Shown: piece by piece, positions 22,499-33,767 of the stretch
Layout: each line of letters begins with the position of its first letter
Position numbering within the stretch: position 1 is the first letter of the stretch
NCBI GenBank assembly: GCA_930367215.1
Contig: OV884056.1
Coordinates: forward strand, 49,662,308-49,726,307
DNA length: 64,000 nt
DNA from: Pollenia angustigena
Taxonomy: Eukaryota; Arthropoda; Insecta; Diptera; Polleniidae
Direction: 5' to 3'
Notes under the pieces: generated by a model
Databases searched by the model: none
What the model was told of the DNA's origin: nothing
Seen by the model: only the letters and a program-made list of their open reading frames with translations
Position numbers and translations under genes: made by a program

Positions 22499-22837
22499 AT
22501 GATAAGCGTTGGACTGACTGGTTATTGCTGATATCCCTTCATAGATCTCCTGCTGGACATCTTGACATCTGAAATTAAGTGAAGCATGTTTGTGTAAATA
22601 TCAATAATTTTTATCAAAGTTATTTTCGGGAATACAAAGTTTATTATTAATACAATTTCCGTATGACGTGCTAAATTCACAGTTTTTCATATTTGATAAA
22701 TACACTGAAATTTATTGTTGAGGGAAAGCTAGCTTTCATGCGCATTTCGCTGGTCAATAATTGTTATTATTCACACAAACAGCTTGTTGTTGTTGTTGTC
22801 AAACTGCTTGTGTAGTTTATTTGACCCTTAACGACTT
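22499..22837. repeat. Fragment of MITE M (copy C) in AT-rich DNA
   Basis: GACGTGCTAAATTCACAG, TACACTGAAATTTATTGTTG and GCGCATTTCGCTGG at 22660-22760 match the left half of MITE M. The fragment at 51714 shares the TTTGATAAATACACTGAAA variant, so these two form a subfamily. Confidence 0.65.
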
Positions 22838-23851
22838 TTTTATACTAACTTTAAGTTTGTATAAAACTAAACTAAACGTACTTAAAACCATCCTAAGTGG
22901 GATAACTTTTAAAAATCCATCCCGGAATTTCTTAAAATAAGTATACAATTCTTAAACCAAGTACAAAAAAGATTGAACTTTTCGTTGGAAGTGCCACTCA
23001 GAGAGTAAAACTACAAAGTGATGGTTTTAAGCTCATATAACTTAATAGTCCCATCTCTAAGCTTTGCATTCTCTTATGCGGCCATGCGCGTATGCTTGTC
23101 AAAGTTTGTTGTAGATATTATAATAACACCTCTAAAGTTGGGAAAAACGATTTGCTTTTTGCGTGTAGAAACGACAAAAACCACAGAACAAGAAGAAAAA
23201 CATATATTATTTTCATGTTTAAAAAGTAAAATTGAACTCTTGCTTCTCATTCAGTTTATATATTCAGTTAAATAAAGTAAAAATCATATCGGGCCTGATG
23301 CTGGTGTTTTACCGTTTTGTAAGGTGTAAAACGGGTAAGTAAATCAATCATAATAATAAGTTTCGGATTATTTGAAGTACGAATTAGGGATTGAATATGG
23401 ATAAGTTAAGTATTTCGAGATTGAATCAATCTTTCTGTACTTAATTCATGAAAAATCCGTACTCATCATACTAGCTCTGTTTCTTAACTCTACTTTGGGA
23501 ACCCTCGGGATCCCAATTTGCACGAAAAGCGTTCCCGTACTTTTAATTTGTGTAAATGAGAGCGGATTTGAGAGAATAAAATTCTTCTTCTTCTTCTTGC
23601 ACGAAACAGCCCAGACTTTTTCTTCGTGCAAATTGTGTAAATTGTCAAACAGCTGTAAAATATAAACAAAACAATGAAATGCAAAGGCAAAAAAATCATG
23701 AACCAAATGTTGGAAAAAGTGTTGTGGAGTAAAATAATGTACTTAAATAAAAAGTTTTATGTTGCAATATTAGGAACACATAATGTTAGTTATTGTTAAA
23801 GTGTTTGTTTTGTTTAATTTTTGGTAAAATTTATTTATTTCTACAGACAAT

Positions 23852-24079
23852 CAGCCATGTCACAGAGTACAATTCTGTTCGGAAACGGAATTCATTCCGT
23901 ATTTTGGTGCTTCAGAAAATGACGAAAAAAAATTCAGAATGAAACCATTTTTGTTTTCATGCACGGAATGGGAGTTTTCTGTATCGGAAAGGCCAAAACA
24001 CTATCAAAATACATTTTCTATCAATAAACAAATATGTTTTCTTCAATTTCGAACGGAATTGTACTCTGTGACATGGCTG
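23852..24079. mobile_element. 228-bp MITE with CAGCCATGTCACAGAGTACA ends
   Basis: The 20-bp left end CAGCCATGTCACAGAGTACA has its exact reverse complement TGTACTCTGTGACATGGCTG at the right end, and the arms extend into AATTC-GTTCGG. Flanks are short and AT-rich (AAT on both sides is possible). Non-coding. High arm identity suggests a fairly young insertion inside element X. Confidence 0.85.
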
Positions 24080-24273
24080 AATATAAAATTTTTCAAAAGT
24101 GGCATACATTTTTATCGTTTTGTAAGGACTGCCAAAACAATGACATTTTATTTTGTGCTTAAAATTTGGTTTTTTCTGTTCCCGTACTTTTGTGTAATTT
24201 TGTTTCTTTATGAGAGAAATTTATGCTTGCTCTCATTTTCACGAACTGTACCCAAAAAGTAAAGACACAGAGC

Positions 24274-26073
24274 CAGCGTTACCGTTCAAAATTTTCAAAA
24301 AGGGGCACAAAAAGGGGATTTTCAAAATAAAAGTGGCACAAAAAGGGGAATTCTGAGAAAAAAAGGGGCAACTTTAAAAATAAGACTATTTTAATTTTTA
24401 TTAAGTTATTTTCACGGAAAACATAAACGTTACAAAAAATAAGCCTCTTTTTATGTATAAATAAGAGGCCTAACTCCACTTTTCGAAAATTTCTCAATTT
24501 TGTTATACATATTACTATCTAATTAGATGTGAACTCTTTGAAAATAATTTTGTTCTTTTATAATTTAAATATTTTCCTTTAAAAAATATGAAAAATGGGT
24601 ATAGAGTTTTAATCTTATTTGATTTTTTCCGAAGCTACCAGCCAGATAAAAGGAAAATATACATAACAAAATTAGGCCATTATATATTGCTTAAATATGA
24701 ATTACAAAGCTTCGCGTGTTTGGCAAATTTCTTTTTGTAGCATTTTAAATTTTGAAAATCCATTTTTCAAACAATACTAATTTTCTCTAGTCTTTATTTT
24801 GTGTAGTAAGGCCTTTTAGCATTTGACACATCCATATATAGTCGAACTTCCCTATATTATACAGAACTAACATTTTTTTTACTATTGTTTATAACAACTG
24901 GTATTTTAGTTCGATTATCTATTAACATTTGCTTCAATAATATCCATATAAGGAACAGTTTGAAGACTTTTGCGTTAAGTGTTTAATTGCTTGTAAGAAA
25001 TAAAGTGCTGGAAAATAATCTGCTAGGCTACAAAACCTTTTGTGCTGCTTATTTAACTTTTAATGATCAAATTTATTTTAAAAGAAATGCTGCTACATTT
25101 TTGTCCACTAAAACGAGCGACTGTTGTTAAAATCGTTATCAAGAAACTAAGATACTGCCATGCTACCTTTGCGCTTAGTTAATTGTATACCATATTTTTA
25201 GGTAATTTTACCTATGATTTTTTTTGTGTGTAAGGAGATCAAATTATAATAATTTTTGAAATTTGTTCATTATATAGAAAGCTTCATTTTATAGAACTTC
25301 ACTATAGAGATGTTCGAATGTATTTTTTTTTTTTTTTTTTTTTTTGCCTTTATTCATAATAATTATACACAAGGATTGTGAATTAATTAAAAGAAAGTTC
25401 ATGTAGTAGAACATATACATATACACAGTGAAAAAACACGTCTTGTTTGCAAGTTAACGTGTATGAACTGTTGCATATAATTTTACCCTTCACCACAGCT
25501 GGAAATATATAAGTTCTTTATTATATAAGTTTGTCATTCCATTTTTAATTTAAAAAAATCGGTTACTAATTAACTTAGTAATAGACTTATAACCACGTTA
25601 TAATTCCCAAAATAAGGGCTTTGGCACAATAGCGCCTTTATTATGAGTGATAGGTGGACCAAATTTAGTTCTGATATTTATTATTAGGAGAAGTTAGTAG
25701 TGGTACGATTACATTACAGTGCTATGCTGTTTCTTTAGCTGTTATATATGTAAGTATCTAATTTCCAAAAATATGCATCTATGTATATTTATTAATAAGT
25801 TCAACATGGACTGCCGGGTATCAACTTTCAGTCTATTTGGCCACTTATTATTTTATAATGCTAATTAAAAAAAAACCGTTTAGAGGATGCACTTCTATGC
25901 GGTAAAGTAAAAACATACAATCATATAAAAACTGGAAGTTCAAAAAGGGGCAAAAGGGGCACAAAAACATGCAAAATGATACAAAAGGGGATTTAAAATA
26001 AAGGGGCAAAGAAAGTGGCATGGCATTAAAAAAGGGGCAAAAATGCGACTTTAGTCGCATAACGGTAACGCTG
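24274..26073. mobile_element. Non-autonomous hAT element, 1800 bp, perfect 8-bp duplication
   Basis: The ends are CAGCGTTACCGTT and AACGGTAACGCTG, and CACAGAGC flanks both sides exactly (24266-24273 and 26074-26081). Both subterminal regions carry many AAAAAGGGGC/AAAAGGGGATTT repeats, likely transposase-binding sites. The centre is AT-rich with no recognisable transposase, so it is an internally replaced derivative needing a helper. Confidence 0.92.
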
Positions 26074-26113
26074 CACAGAGCTACTATTAATACCGCTTCG
26101 GATTGGTTTGAGT

Positions 26114-27622
26114 CAGTGATGTTAACCGTACGGTAATTACCCTTTTTAACGGTAATTTTGAGCCCCAATAGGTAGCAAGGTAATTTCATTTAAAATACGG
26201 TAATATCAAGATTTGGGTTTTTGATATTCATATACATACATACTTGCATATGAAGGCTTTATGATTTTAACTTTTGAGAGGTGATTTTCAACGGCAGGTT
26301 TAAAAATCGAATGTTATGTTTCTGCAAATGCTTAGGTTACAGTGATAAGTATAAAATATGAAAAATAAAAAACTCATTGTATATTATTAATTGTATTTTT
26401 AACTTTATGGTTGTTTCAAAATCAACAATTGTTTAAGCATTTAAAATAGCCGTAATGTGATGCATTTAACTATAGAAGTTATTAAAACTTTTCAGTAGAA
26501 GCAAAAATATTACATATTAATTTTGTATTAAAGGCATATTAAAAAGAACTTTTAAACCAATTGTTTCATCATAAGAAGATGACAAGATAGCACTATATTT
26601 TACAGCGGGTACACAGAAAAAAATAATTTTCATATTTGAATACAAAAATCGCATATTTGTTAAAAAAAAAACTTTTAAATTTTCTGCGATGACGATTTTT
26701 GCGGTATTGATAAAAAAAAGTTTGTAGGTACAGGTATTGAATTTTTAGTCAACAACCAAGTTTATTGAGTCAATAAAAAAAGTTGTTGCCCAAAATAATT
26801 TGTTTCAACAAAATGTTTACGTGGTTTGTTAAAATAAATTGTTGAAAATGTTGAATAAATCAAACACAATTTTTATCGAATCTTTATTTATTTATTTATT
26901 AATGATGATTTTTTATTATTTTTTTTATTTATTAATGATTTTTTTTTTCTTTTTAAATAAATACACTAAAATTTATTATGGGTGGATAAGCTAGTTCCAA
27001 TGTGCATTTCATTGGTTGCTTAAGCCAGATCATCAGGAAACCTTTTTCCAAAGACATTGGCAAAACTAAATATTTTATACAAATAAAACTGTAAAGCGAA
27101 TGAGACTTTACAAATGGAAAAGAGTTGAAAAAATACCGTATTAACTTTGATTCAAATATTTTTTTTATTGAATATGAAGAAATAATTAATTATTTCATTA
27201 TTAAATATGTTTTATTGAATGTTATTTTGCAAAGTGTAAACAAATAAAAAATTTTGAGTTAATATTCTCTTGCGATATTCGAATTTTAAGAAATGCTGTC
27301 TTAGTTGAGCGATTTGGCAAAAAACCAATCTTCGGTCCAACTTTTCAGCTTCAGTCGTTTAGGCTGTGCGATCATGAATCAGTCTGTCTGTCAGTAACGT
27401 AAGAATTTTATTTATTTGATGCTTTTACTTTCGTATTGGTAAAAAATACAACAATTTTGGTTTAAAATGTATTTTAAAATAATGATTTTCATGACAATTT
27501 TTCATAAAACACATTAAAAATTTTAATAAATTAAAAAACCTTTGCGTACGGTAATTTCTTCTCAGAAAAGGTAATTTTTAAAGGGCCGTACGGTAATGAA
27601 AAAATAAAAGTTAACATCACTG
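26114..27622. mobile_element. Non-autonomous hAT element, 1509 bp, perfect 8-bp duplication
   Basis: The ends are CAGTGATGTTAAC and GTTAACATCACTG, and GTTTGAGT flanks both sides exactly (26106-26113 and 27623-27630). CCGTACGGTAAT occurs near both ends in opposite orientation. A partial MITE M copy is nested at 26955-27105. Long A/T tracts fill the rest and no transposase is visible. Confidence 0.93.
26955..27105 (+). mobile_element. MITE M fragment (copy D)
   Basis: TACACTAAAATTTATTATGG, GTGCATTTCATTGGTTGCTT and AAGCCAGATCATCAGGAAAC match the family, and it ends near AAACTGTAAAGCGAATGAG. It is more diverged than copy B. It lies within the hAT at 26114-27622. Confidence 0.75.
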
Positions 27623-27827
27623 GTTTGAGTAGGGATGGATTGATTTTTTTTTAGTGTGAAGTTCGAGTTTTTGTGACATAGTTTAGTACATATGTAATTA
27701 TAAATGTCTTCACTTATATAAACAAATTAATATTTAAATGGGGGGAGGGGGAATCAGGATGATCCTTTTGATAACTTTGTTTTTAAGATAGAAGAATTAG
27801 AGATAACCCTAAAACAGTGATAACCAA
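27623..27827. other. End of repeat H and AT-rich spacer
   Basis: After the hAT duplication the sequence returns to repeat H for a few bases and then becomes a G-rich and AT-rich spacer with no feature. Confidence 0.4.
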
Positions 27828-28072
27828 GCACACAGAAAAAATTCTCCAAAATTTTTCACCAATTAAAGCATTAATCAAAAATAAAATCAGTTTTAATTAA
27901 AAATTTAATCAAGTGAATTAAACGTTTAATCAAGTAAATTAAACGTTTAATTAATACTATTAACTGGTTTAATTGATACTATTAATTTGTTTACTGGTGC
28001 AAATTTAATTAATTTTTTAATTAATATCACAAATTTTTTAATTGAAATCAATTTTTATTTTTTTCTGTGCAA
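27828..28072. mobile_element. MITE S (copy 1) with CACACAGAAAAAA ends
   Basis: It starts GCACACAGAAAAAATTCTCC and ends TTTTTTTCTGTGC. The interior has AAGCATTAATCAAAAATAAA, the thrice-used TTAAACGTTTAAT motif and a CACAAATTTTTTAATTGAAA block. Copies at 47165-47417 and, inverted, at 36295-36510 share the same order. Extremely AT-rich and non-coding. Confidence 0.82.
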
Positions 28073-28073
28073 C

Positions 28074-28260
28074 AAACAAAGTTGTTGTATACATATGAAT
28101 TGCCGACCGTGTCTGTGTAAAAAATACGATTATTGACTGCCTCGCGAGATTATGGACTGCCCCGAACAAAGTTGTTGTATACATGTGAATTGCCGACCGT
28201 GTCTGTGTGAAAAATACAATTATTGACTGCTCGCGAGTCTATGGAGTAGTTATGACTGCC
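28074..28260. repeat. Two tandem 90-bp units
   Basis: AAAGTTGTTGTATACAT occurs at 28078 and 28168, each followed by GAATTGCCGACCGTGTCTGT, ATTATTGACTGC and CTCGCGAG. The second unit has a short insertion before GACTGCCC. The array abuts the right end of MITE S. Confidence 0.9.
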
Positions 28261-29557
28261 CTAAAACAAAGGTAAAGGAAATTAATTACAAGAAATTTAC
28301 TACTGTACGAACATGGTGATTAAACAATAGAATATTAATGTTCAAACTTTTAAAATAAAACTTAGAATTTAGATGAATCATCGAGTTCATTTAAAAATCT
28401 ATATTTATACAAAAACAATTTAAAACTCTCTACTATTAAACAATTCGAATCATTGTGAGTGTTAAATTTTTATTTCAGCCTAATACCATCAAGATACTTA
28501 ATTTAATTGCAAAGCATATTTAAAAACTCATCCAACACTTTAGCAGTTCAAGGAATTCTCTAAATAAATATTAAGTAATTATATATTACAAGCAGACAAA
28601 CAACTACATCATATTTTTCTTTCACAAAAAACATGGGCATATTTAAATCCCCCTTAAAAATGAAGAAGAGTTAATTACAATATTTTTTTTTGTGTTCATT
28701 CTCATCGTACAGAAACGACAACATACAACAACAGCAAAAACCTCTTAAAAATACAAACACAGCGAACGGCATCGGCAAGATTTAGAAACAGACTGGCTCA
28801 GAAATACAAAGATGAGGAATATAATTATAATGTAATCCATATGGACAGATTATACTTTATACTCAAACCCGTACTCATATCGTTTTATATCTAGAGAATG
28901 TGTTTCTTAGGAATTCCAACATTCATGTCAAATACTTAAAACATACTTGAAATTTTAATGAAAAAATAAATACAAGTATTATGCAAATGACCCTGTTAAA
29001 TATTAATTCCTTATCGTTGTTTTTTTTCTTTTTTTTTGTATTCAAAGAATCTCCAATTACCTAAAATATCTTTTGGCTTATGGTAAATAAGCGCGGACAC
29101 GGACTGACTGTTAAGACAAAGAAGAAAAAGAGAAAAAAAGCAATTTTAAGTAAACGATGGAAGGGAAGGCAGGAGAAATATCCATTTACACAGTCATTTA
29201 AAATACCTGAGTCTATGAGGAATATATTTTTTGTTTTTATGTATTTAAATAAAATATGGTTTTAGTTTGTACTTAAAAATTAAATCTTGAAGTTACAAGA
29301 AAGAAAACAAATTAAGAATTGTAAATCAGTGTGCACTGGAGGTGGATGAAAAATTCTAAGTTTATTTTTTGTTGTAGACCAAATATAATTTAAGGGAATA
29401 AGACCGTTAGGAATACTATATGGGCAAATCGACAGAAGTATCACGTTACGCCACCAATCAATTTATCTTGTATTTAATTTGTTCAAATTTCTGCTCTTCT
29501 TCATTTAGAATGCAAAAAAAATTAATTAATATAGAAATTAATCTTAAAGAAACAATT
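28261..29557. other. AT-rich DNA, no gene seen
   Basis: The lysine-rich frame at 29080-29265 has no recognised domain. No repeat partner or RNA gene was found. Confidence 0.45.
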
Positions 29558-30092
29558 GGGGGATTCACAAAGTCATATGTCTTACAATAATAACATGAAA
29601 AAATACGACTGTTGTGAACAACCCCTCATAATTTAGTGTGCTATTTTGAATTTAAATCCTAAAATGAAAATATTTTTTAATTCTAATCCATGAATTACTA
29701 TATTAAATTAGTTCTTTCCTGGCTATTTTCCATTTTTCAAAAGCAAGACACAAATAAATTTTATTTTGTTTGTTTATCAAGTCCTAAGCCGATCTTATTT
29801 AACGCCGCAAGTGTTTTGTTGCAAAAATTGCTAGCCGCAGGGTAAATTCGGATATAAGCCGTATAAAACTATACCATCAACGGCGACGGTTACAAAAACT
29901 AACGCGGCATGACTCAGCCCCTCAGCGCTGGTCTCTTCTGATTAATTACCACAGCTCAATAAACATAGCAAGCAAAGTTCTATTAATTTAAGACACTTTT
30001 TGTTTACAAAGCAACAACAATATTTTTAAACCATTGTAAAATGTTAGAACATTATGACAATACAACATGATAGCACACCTTGTGAATACCCC
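29558..30092 (-). mobile_element. Element with ATTCACAAGGTG ends (copy 2, inverted)
   Basis: The left end is GGGGGATTCACAAAG and the right end is GCACACCTTGTGAATACCCC. The interior contains CGACTGTTGTGAACAACCCC and AAAATTGCTAGCCGCAGG, inverted relative to copy 1 at 7160-7662. Left and right flanks show no clear duplication. Non-coding. Confidence 0.82.
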
Positions 30093-30210
30093 AAATATAA
30101 AATGCTTGGTGTCGTAACGTGACAATAGGAGGCTTTACTGCGCCAGCAATTGGATTTTTTCAACAGTCCCTGTCAAATGCTTGAGCAACATCTAAAAAAC
30201 TGCTAAACAA

Positions 30211-30584
30211 CCCTGCAAATAAAATTGGACCACCAGATCCATTTTGATAAAATGGACTACTCCATGGACTGGTCCGATGTAATGCAAGCATAGACCATGT
30301 CATTGCTAAAAAGTGTTTGTAGTGAGGCGACATGTCTTCGTTTTTTAACGACATGCTTTCGTTTCTAAACGACTTCAAAACTAAGCCACTTGAGTATACC
30401 ATGGAGTAGTTTTAAAACTACTCCTTAGTGGTCCAAAGGTGGGTTATATGGTCCTCTCCTAGGACATCGTAATGTTAAATAGACCAGGTTTTTTCCATAC
30501 GTTTGGGTTACTTTTGGACTAGTCCTGGTCCCTTGTGGAGTACTCTTTACACGCGTGTTTGGACTGGTCCTATTATGTGCAGGG
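30211..30584 (+). mobile_element. 374-bp MITE with CCCTGCAAATAA ends (copy 1)
   Basis: It starts CCCTGCAAATAAAATTGGAC and ends GGTCCTATTATGTGCAGGG. The interior is full of GGACCAGTCC, GGACTAGTCC and related palindromes. Copy 2 at 37275-37604 is its inverse with a shorter middle. AA or TA flanks are compatible with a 2-bp duplication but weak. The open frame at 30160-30402 is a chance frame. Confidence 0.82.
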
Positions 30585-31180
30585 AATATTTATACCCACA
30601 CCACAATAGTGGAGAGAGTATTATGCATTTGTGCTGATGTGTGTAACACCTTAAAATATTGGTCCTAGATCCACCTTAAAGTATACGGATCGACTTCGAA
30701 TCACTGTCTGAGTCGAACTAACGATATCCGTCGGCTGGCTGGCAGGCTGGCTGTCCATGTAACCTTGTGCGCAAAGTACAGGCCGCAATTTTGGAGATAA
30801 TTTGATAAAATTTGGGACATAGGTTCCTATTGGCACAAGGACCAAGCCTATTGGAAATGGGATGAATCTTAGGACCACGAGGGAAGATAGGGGGAAATTT
30901 CTTCATCTCAGAAATTATCTCACCGATTTTAATGAAATTTAAAACATAGATAGATCCATATCTAGATGGACACATAAGCTATACAGTTTTTCAAAAATAG
31001 GGCCACAAGGGGAGGTAGCGGGCAATTTCTGCGTCTCACAAACTTTCAAACCAATTTTAATGAAGTTTATAAACATAAATAAATCCATATTTATATGGAC
31101 ACATAAGCATGATGTGTTTTTAAATACTGAGGTGTAGGGTATCATATAGTTGGGCTTGACCGACTATACTTTCTTACTTG
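30585..31180. repeat. Dispersed fly-type repeat
   Basis: It contains CCACAATAGTGGAGAGAGTA and GCTGATGTGTGTAACACC, shared with 35624-35977 and about 44940, and ends with AGGGTATCATATAGTTGGGC and ACTATACTTTCTTACTTG, inverse to about 3420. Two similar sub-blocks (AAATTTCTTCATCTCAGAAA and GCAATTTCTGCGTCTCACAA) suggest an internal tandem arrangement. No protein. Confidence 0.6.
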
Positions 31181-32051
31181 TTTTTTAGTAGAAGGGATTT
31201 TCTAGTCTTTCCAGTCAAGCGTTTAAAATATTCTATACGGGCATGTTATCACAATCGCAAAACGCTTAACATTTGCTATATTGACTTGAAATCGCATAAT
31301 AGGTGTACTGTTAATCGCGACCGCGAGAAGTTTGCGACTTTAAACCACAAAAGTATGCACAAGGACACTTTTAGAAACTATGAGAAATTGCAAGCAAAGG
31401 CACGAGTTTCAAAACATTATAAAACAAATCTGGCGTTTTGCGATTTCAAATCGTGCGATTGTCAGAGCATGGCCGATAGTTCCGTGATGTTCACGAAAAC
31501 CAAATGGATAATTTTAAATTTTAGTCATTTTTCGTATATCTTCGATAGAAAAAAAGTCTATAGGAAGATGGTAGACTTGAATCCATGCCTGGCTTTGTTA
31601 CCATTAGCATTCTAGAAATTTTTCAATTTGTTGGGAAACCCAATTAAAAAGATCTTACTAAATAAAAAACTTAGTACATTACGGCTTTAATCATGGATGG
31701 TGATATCAAATATAAATGCCACACCTGGACCATAATTTTTGTTGGGTTATTTGGTTGGAAGACTGCATTTAAATGCTCTGAAAAAACTTTAGCCTGCGTG
31801 CTTAGGCTACAACAGCTTTTCTTTAAAGGATCTTTTGTTCCTAAGGTAGAAATTTGGTTGTATTTTTCAATTATGCTATGCTTTTCTATGTGAAGGGATT
31901 TTCTTAAGCGTCGGACAGCCCCTATTTTACTCGTAACATTAATAGACATATTTGTATTCCATTAAGCTTAAACGAGTGTTAATGTTTCTACGAAGACCAT
32001 GTCATACTCCCGATAACGCAACACGGCCATGCCTTTTAATTTAAATACCCA
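31181..32051. other. No recognised feature; chance open frames
   Basis: A long frame over 31178-31615 opens with TTG, not ATG, and has no recognisable domain. Overlapping frames at 31671-31949 are equally unidentified. The composition (CGCAAAACGC, ATTTCAAATCGTGCGATTG) hints at a decayed repeat, but no second copy was found. Confidence 0.3.
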
Positions 32052-32935
32052 CACAGAACGAAAAACACTCGGGAGAAATAAGTTGTTATACTTACTTTAA
32101 GTACGAGTCGTTCTTAAAAATTAAAGTACGAATAACACTAAAACGTACTTAAGATAATCCTAAATGGAATTACTTTCGAAAATCTATCCCAGAATTTCCT
32201 AAAATAAGTATAAAATTCTAAAACCAATTGACACTCTGAGAGTAAAATTACAAAGTGAGCGTATTAATCGCATATAACTTATTAATCTCATCTCTCAGCA
32301 TTGCATGATTTATGCGTGCAAACGCTTGCATTTGTTAAAGTTTGTTGTACAAACTACAACAACTCTTCACAAATAGGTGAAAAAACGATTTGCTTGTTTT
32401 TGTAGAAACAACAGAGCAAGAATAAAAATATTCAATATTTTCGTGTTTAAAAAGAAAAACAATTAGAGCAGAAGTTACCAATTAGTTTATATTTCGTTGA
32501 ATTAAAATTTTTAAAGTAGAAACCAAGTTGGCTGGTGTTCTATAATTTAAATTCTGTAAGGTGTAAAACGGTTAAGCAAATAATAATATTCTCCTTCTGT
32601 CTCTGGTTCTCTGGGGTTAGTATTTTAGGTGAGAATCATTAAAATTTCACTTTCGGATTATTTCAAGGACGAATTCGGGACTAAATTGGCTGTATAATAC
32701 TTGAATGAAGCGCATTTTGAGATTCATTAAATCTTAGTTTTACTTAAATCAGTCACATTTTCGGATTATTTAAGGTACGAATTAGGGATTAAGTTAAGTG
32801 TTCCGCACTTGCATAATCCGTACTTGAATCCATCTTTCTGTACTTGATTCAAGAAAATCCGAACTTAACGTACTCTTGATACCGCTTCGGATTGATTTAA
32901 GCACGGATGGATTAAAGTTTCTTTTCAGTGCAGGT
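32052..32935. repeat. Dispersed repeat H (copy 2, uninterrupted)
   Basis: This is the intact counterpart of 22838-27645. It runs from CACACAGAACGAAAAAC through TACTTTAAGTACGAGTC, AACGTACTTAAG, TAAAATAAGTATA, ACGAATTAGGGATTAAG and ATACCGCTTCGGATTGATTT to TTCTTTTCAGTGC. It lacks the hAT and element X. GTACTTAA-type palindromes recur. The ends may be weak inverted repeats (CACNNAGAA). Confidence 0.75.
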
Positions 32936-33026
32936 ATTTACAATTCCCCACACTGGCTCATAAAAGGGCCTTTGTGAACGTTTCTAAATACATACTTAAC
33001 AATTTGGGAGTCAGCCCAATTTATAG

Positions 33027-33767
33027 ACAACCCTAGTTGGCCAGATTGCCGTTGACGACATCGTCGTCAATGATGTATGCACGACGTGTCCCCTGTTGTT
33101 TAGGTTTTCTAGAAGATGATTTACAGGAAATCGTCGTGCACGACAGTTTGAGCAACGTTGTCTTCTATTTAGCTTTATATGGGACAGTGTGAGCGACTTT
33201 GTCTTATAAGTTGTCCTCTATTAAACTCTATGTGGGACAGTATGAGCGAAACTGTCTTTTAAGTTGTCTTGTATAAAAGCTACTGACGACAAAGTTTTCT
33301 TGAATGCTATTCAATCACTTGCTTGGTTTTCTTAAAAGTCTCACATTCTTTTTTTTTAATTGTTGATTTAAATACCTACAAAAAATTTACAAATTAGTTC
33401 TAAACAGTAAAACCAAAAATGATGATGAAATTATTCACGGGCTGGAAAATGGATTACATGTAGTTAGTGCTTCACTCTCAACCTTAGGATTGCTTATAGG
33501 AGTCGAATATTAAACATATCACAGAAATTAAAATTCAAACTATACCAAAAAACTGTCTGACGTCGAAATAGCCGACATTGACATGCAGGTAGTCGTTAAT
33601 GATAAAGTAGGCGACATTGTCTTTCTTTGTGTCGTGCACGATTTTCGCGACACTTGTTCGAAAATGTCGTTGACGATTTGTTCCCGCTGTCCCTCACATG
33701 TCGTGTAGGTATTAACATTGTCGTGCATCCGTCTTCAAGGATGTCTTAAAGACGTGGCCAACTGGGA
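33027..33767. mobile_element. Element with CCNAGTTGGCCA ends, rich in GTCGTGCACGAC palindromes
   Basis: The left end is CCTAGTTGGCCAG and the inverted right end is CCCAGTTGGCCAC. GACAA is present at both flanks. The inside contains GACGACATCGTCGTC, GTCGTGCACGAC and repeated GGGACAGTNTGAGCGA, giving many TGTCGTC/GACGACA half-sites. No transposase is recognised; the minus frame at 33540-33728 is made of these motifs. Confidence 0.65.

Larger units (their letters stand above)
23472..26083. mobile_element. Element X with TAGCTCTGT inverted ends, split by a hAT
   Basis: The left end is TAGCTCTGTTTCTTAACT and the inverted right end is TAGCTCTGTGTCTTTACT. The right end is cut by the hAT at 24274-26073, whose duplicated CACAGAGC is part of this terminus. 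GTTCCCGTACTTTT occurs near both ends, once in each orientation. A 228-bp MITE sits inside. The host-side flanks CTCATCATAC and CTATTAATAC match at 7 of 10 positions. Superfamily uncertain. Confidence 0.68.
22838..27645. repeat. Old dispersed repeat H (copy 1), heavily interrupted
   Basis: Blocks such as AACGTACTTAA, TAAAATAAGTATA, ACGAATTAGGGATT, TCTTTCTGTACTT and ATACCGCTTCGGATTG align in order with 32052-32935. Here the repeat is broken near 23470 by element X and near 26106 by a hAT, after which it resumes with AGGGATGGATTGA. The second copy lacks both insertions, so it serves as the empty reference. Short GTACTTAA/TTAAGTAC motifs recur. Non-coding. Confidence 0.78.

Noticed and set aside
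23939..24262. 107-codon plus-strand frame
   Set aside because: Crosses the border of a 228-bp MITE and element X; no domain.
31178..31615. 145-codon open frame
   Set aside because: It opens with TTG, not ATG; the first ATG leaves well under 100 codons. No domain is recognisable and codon use follows base composition.
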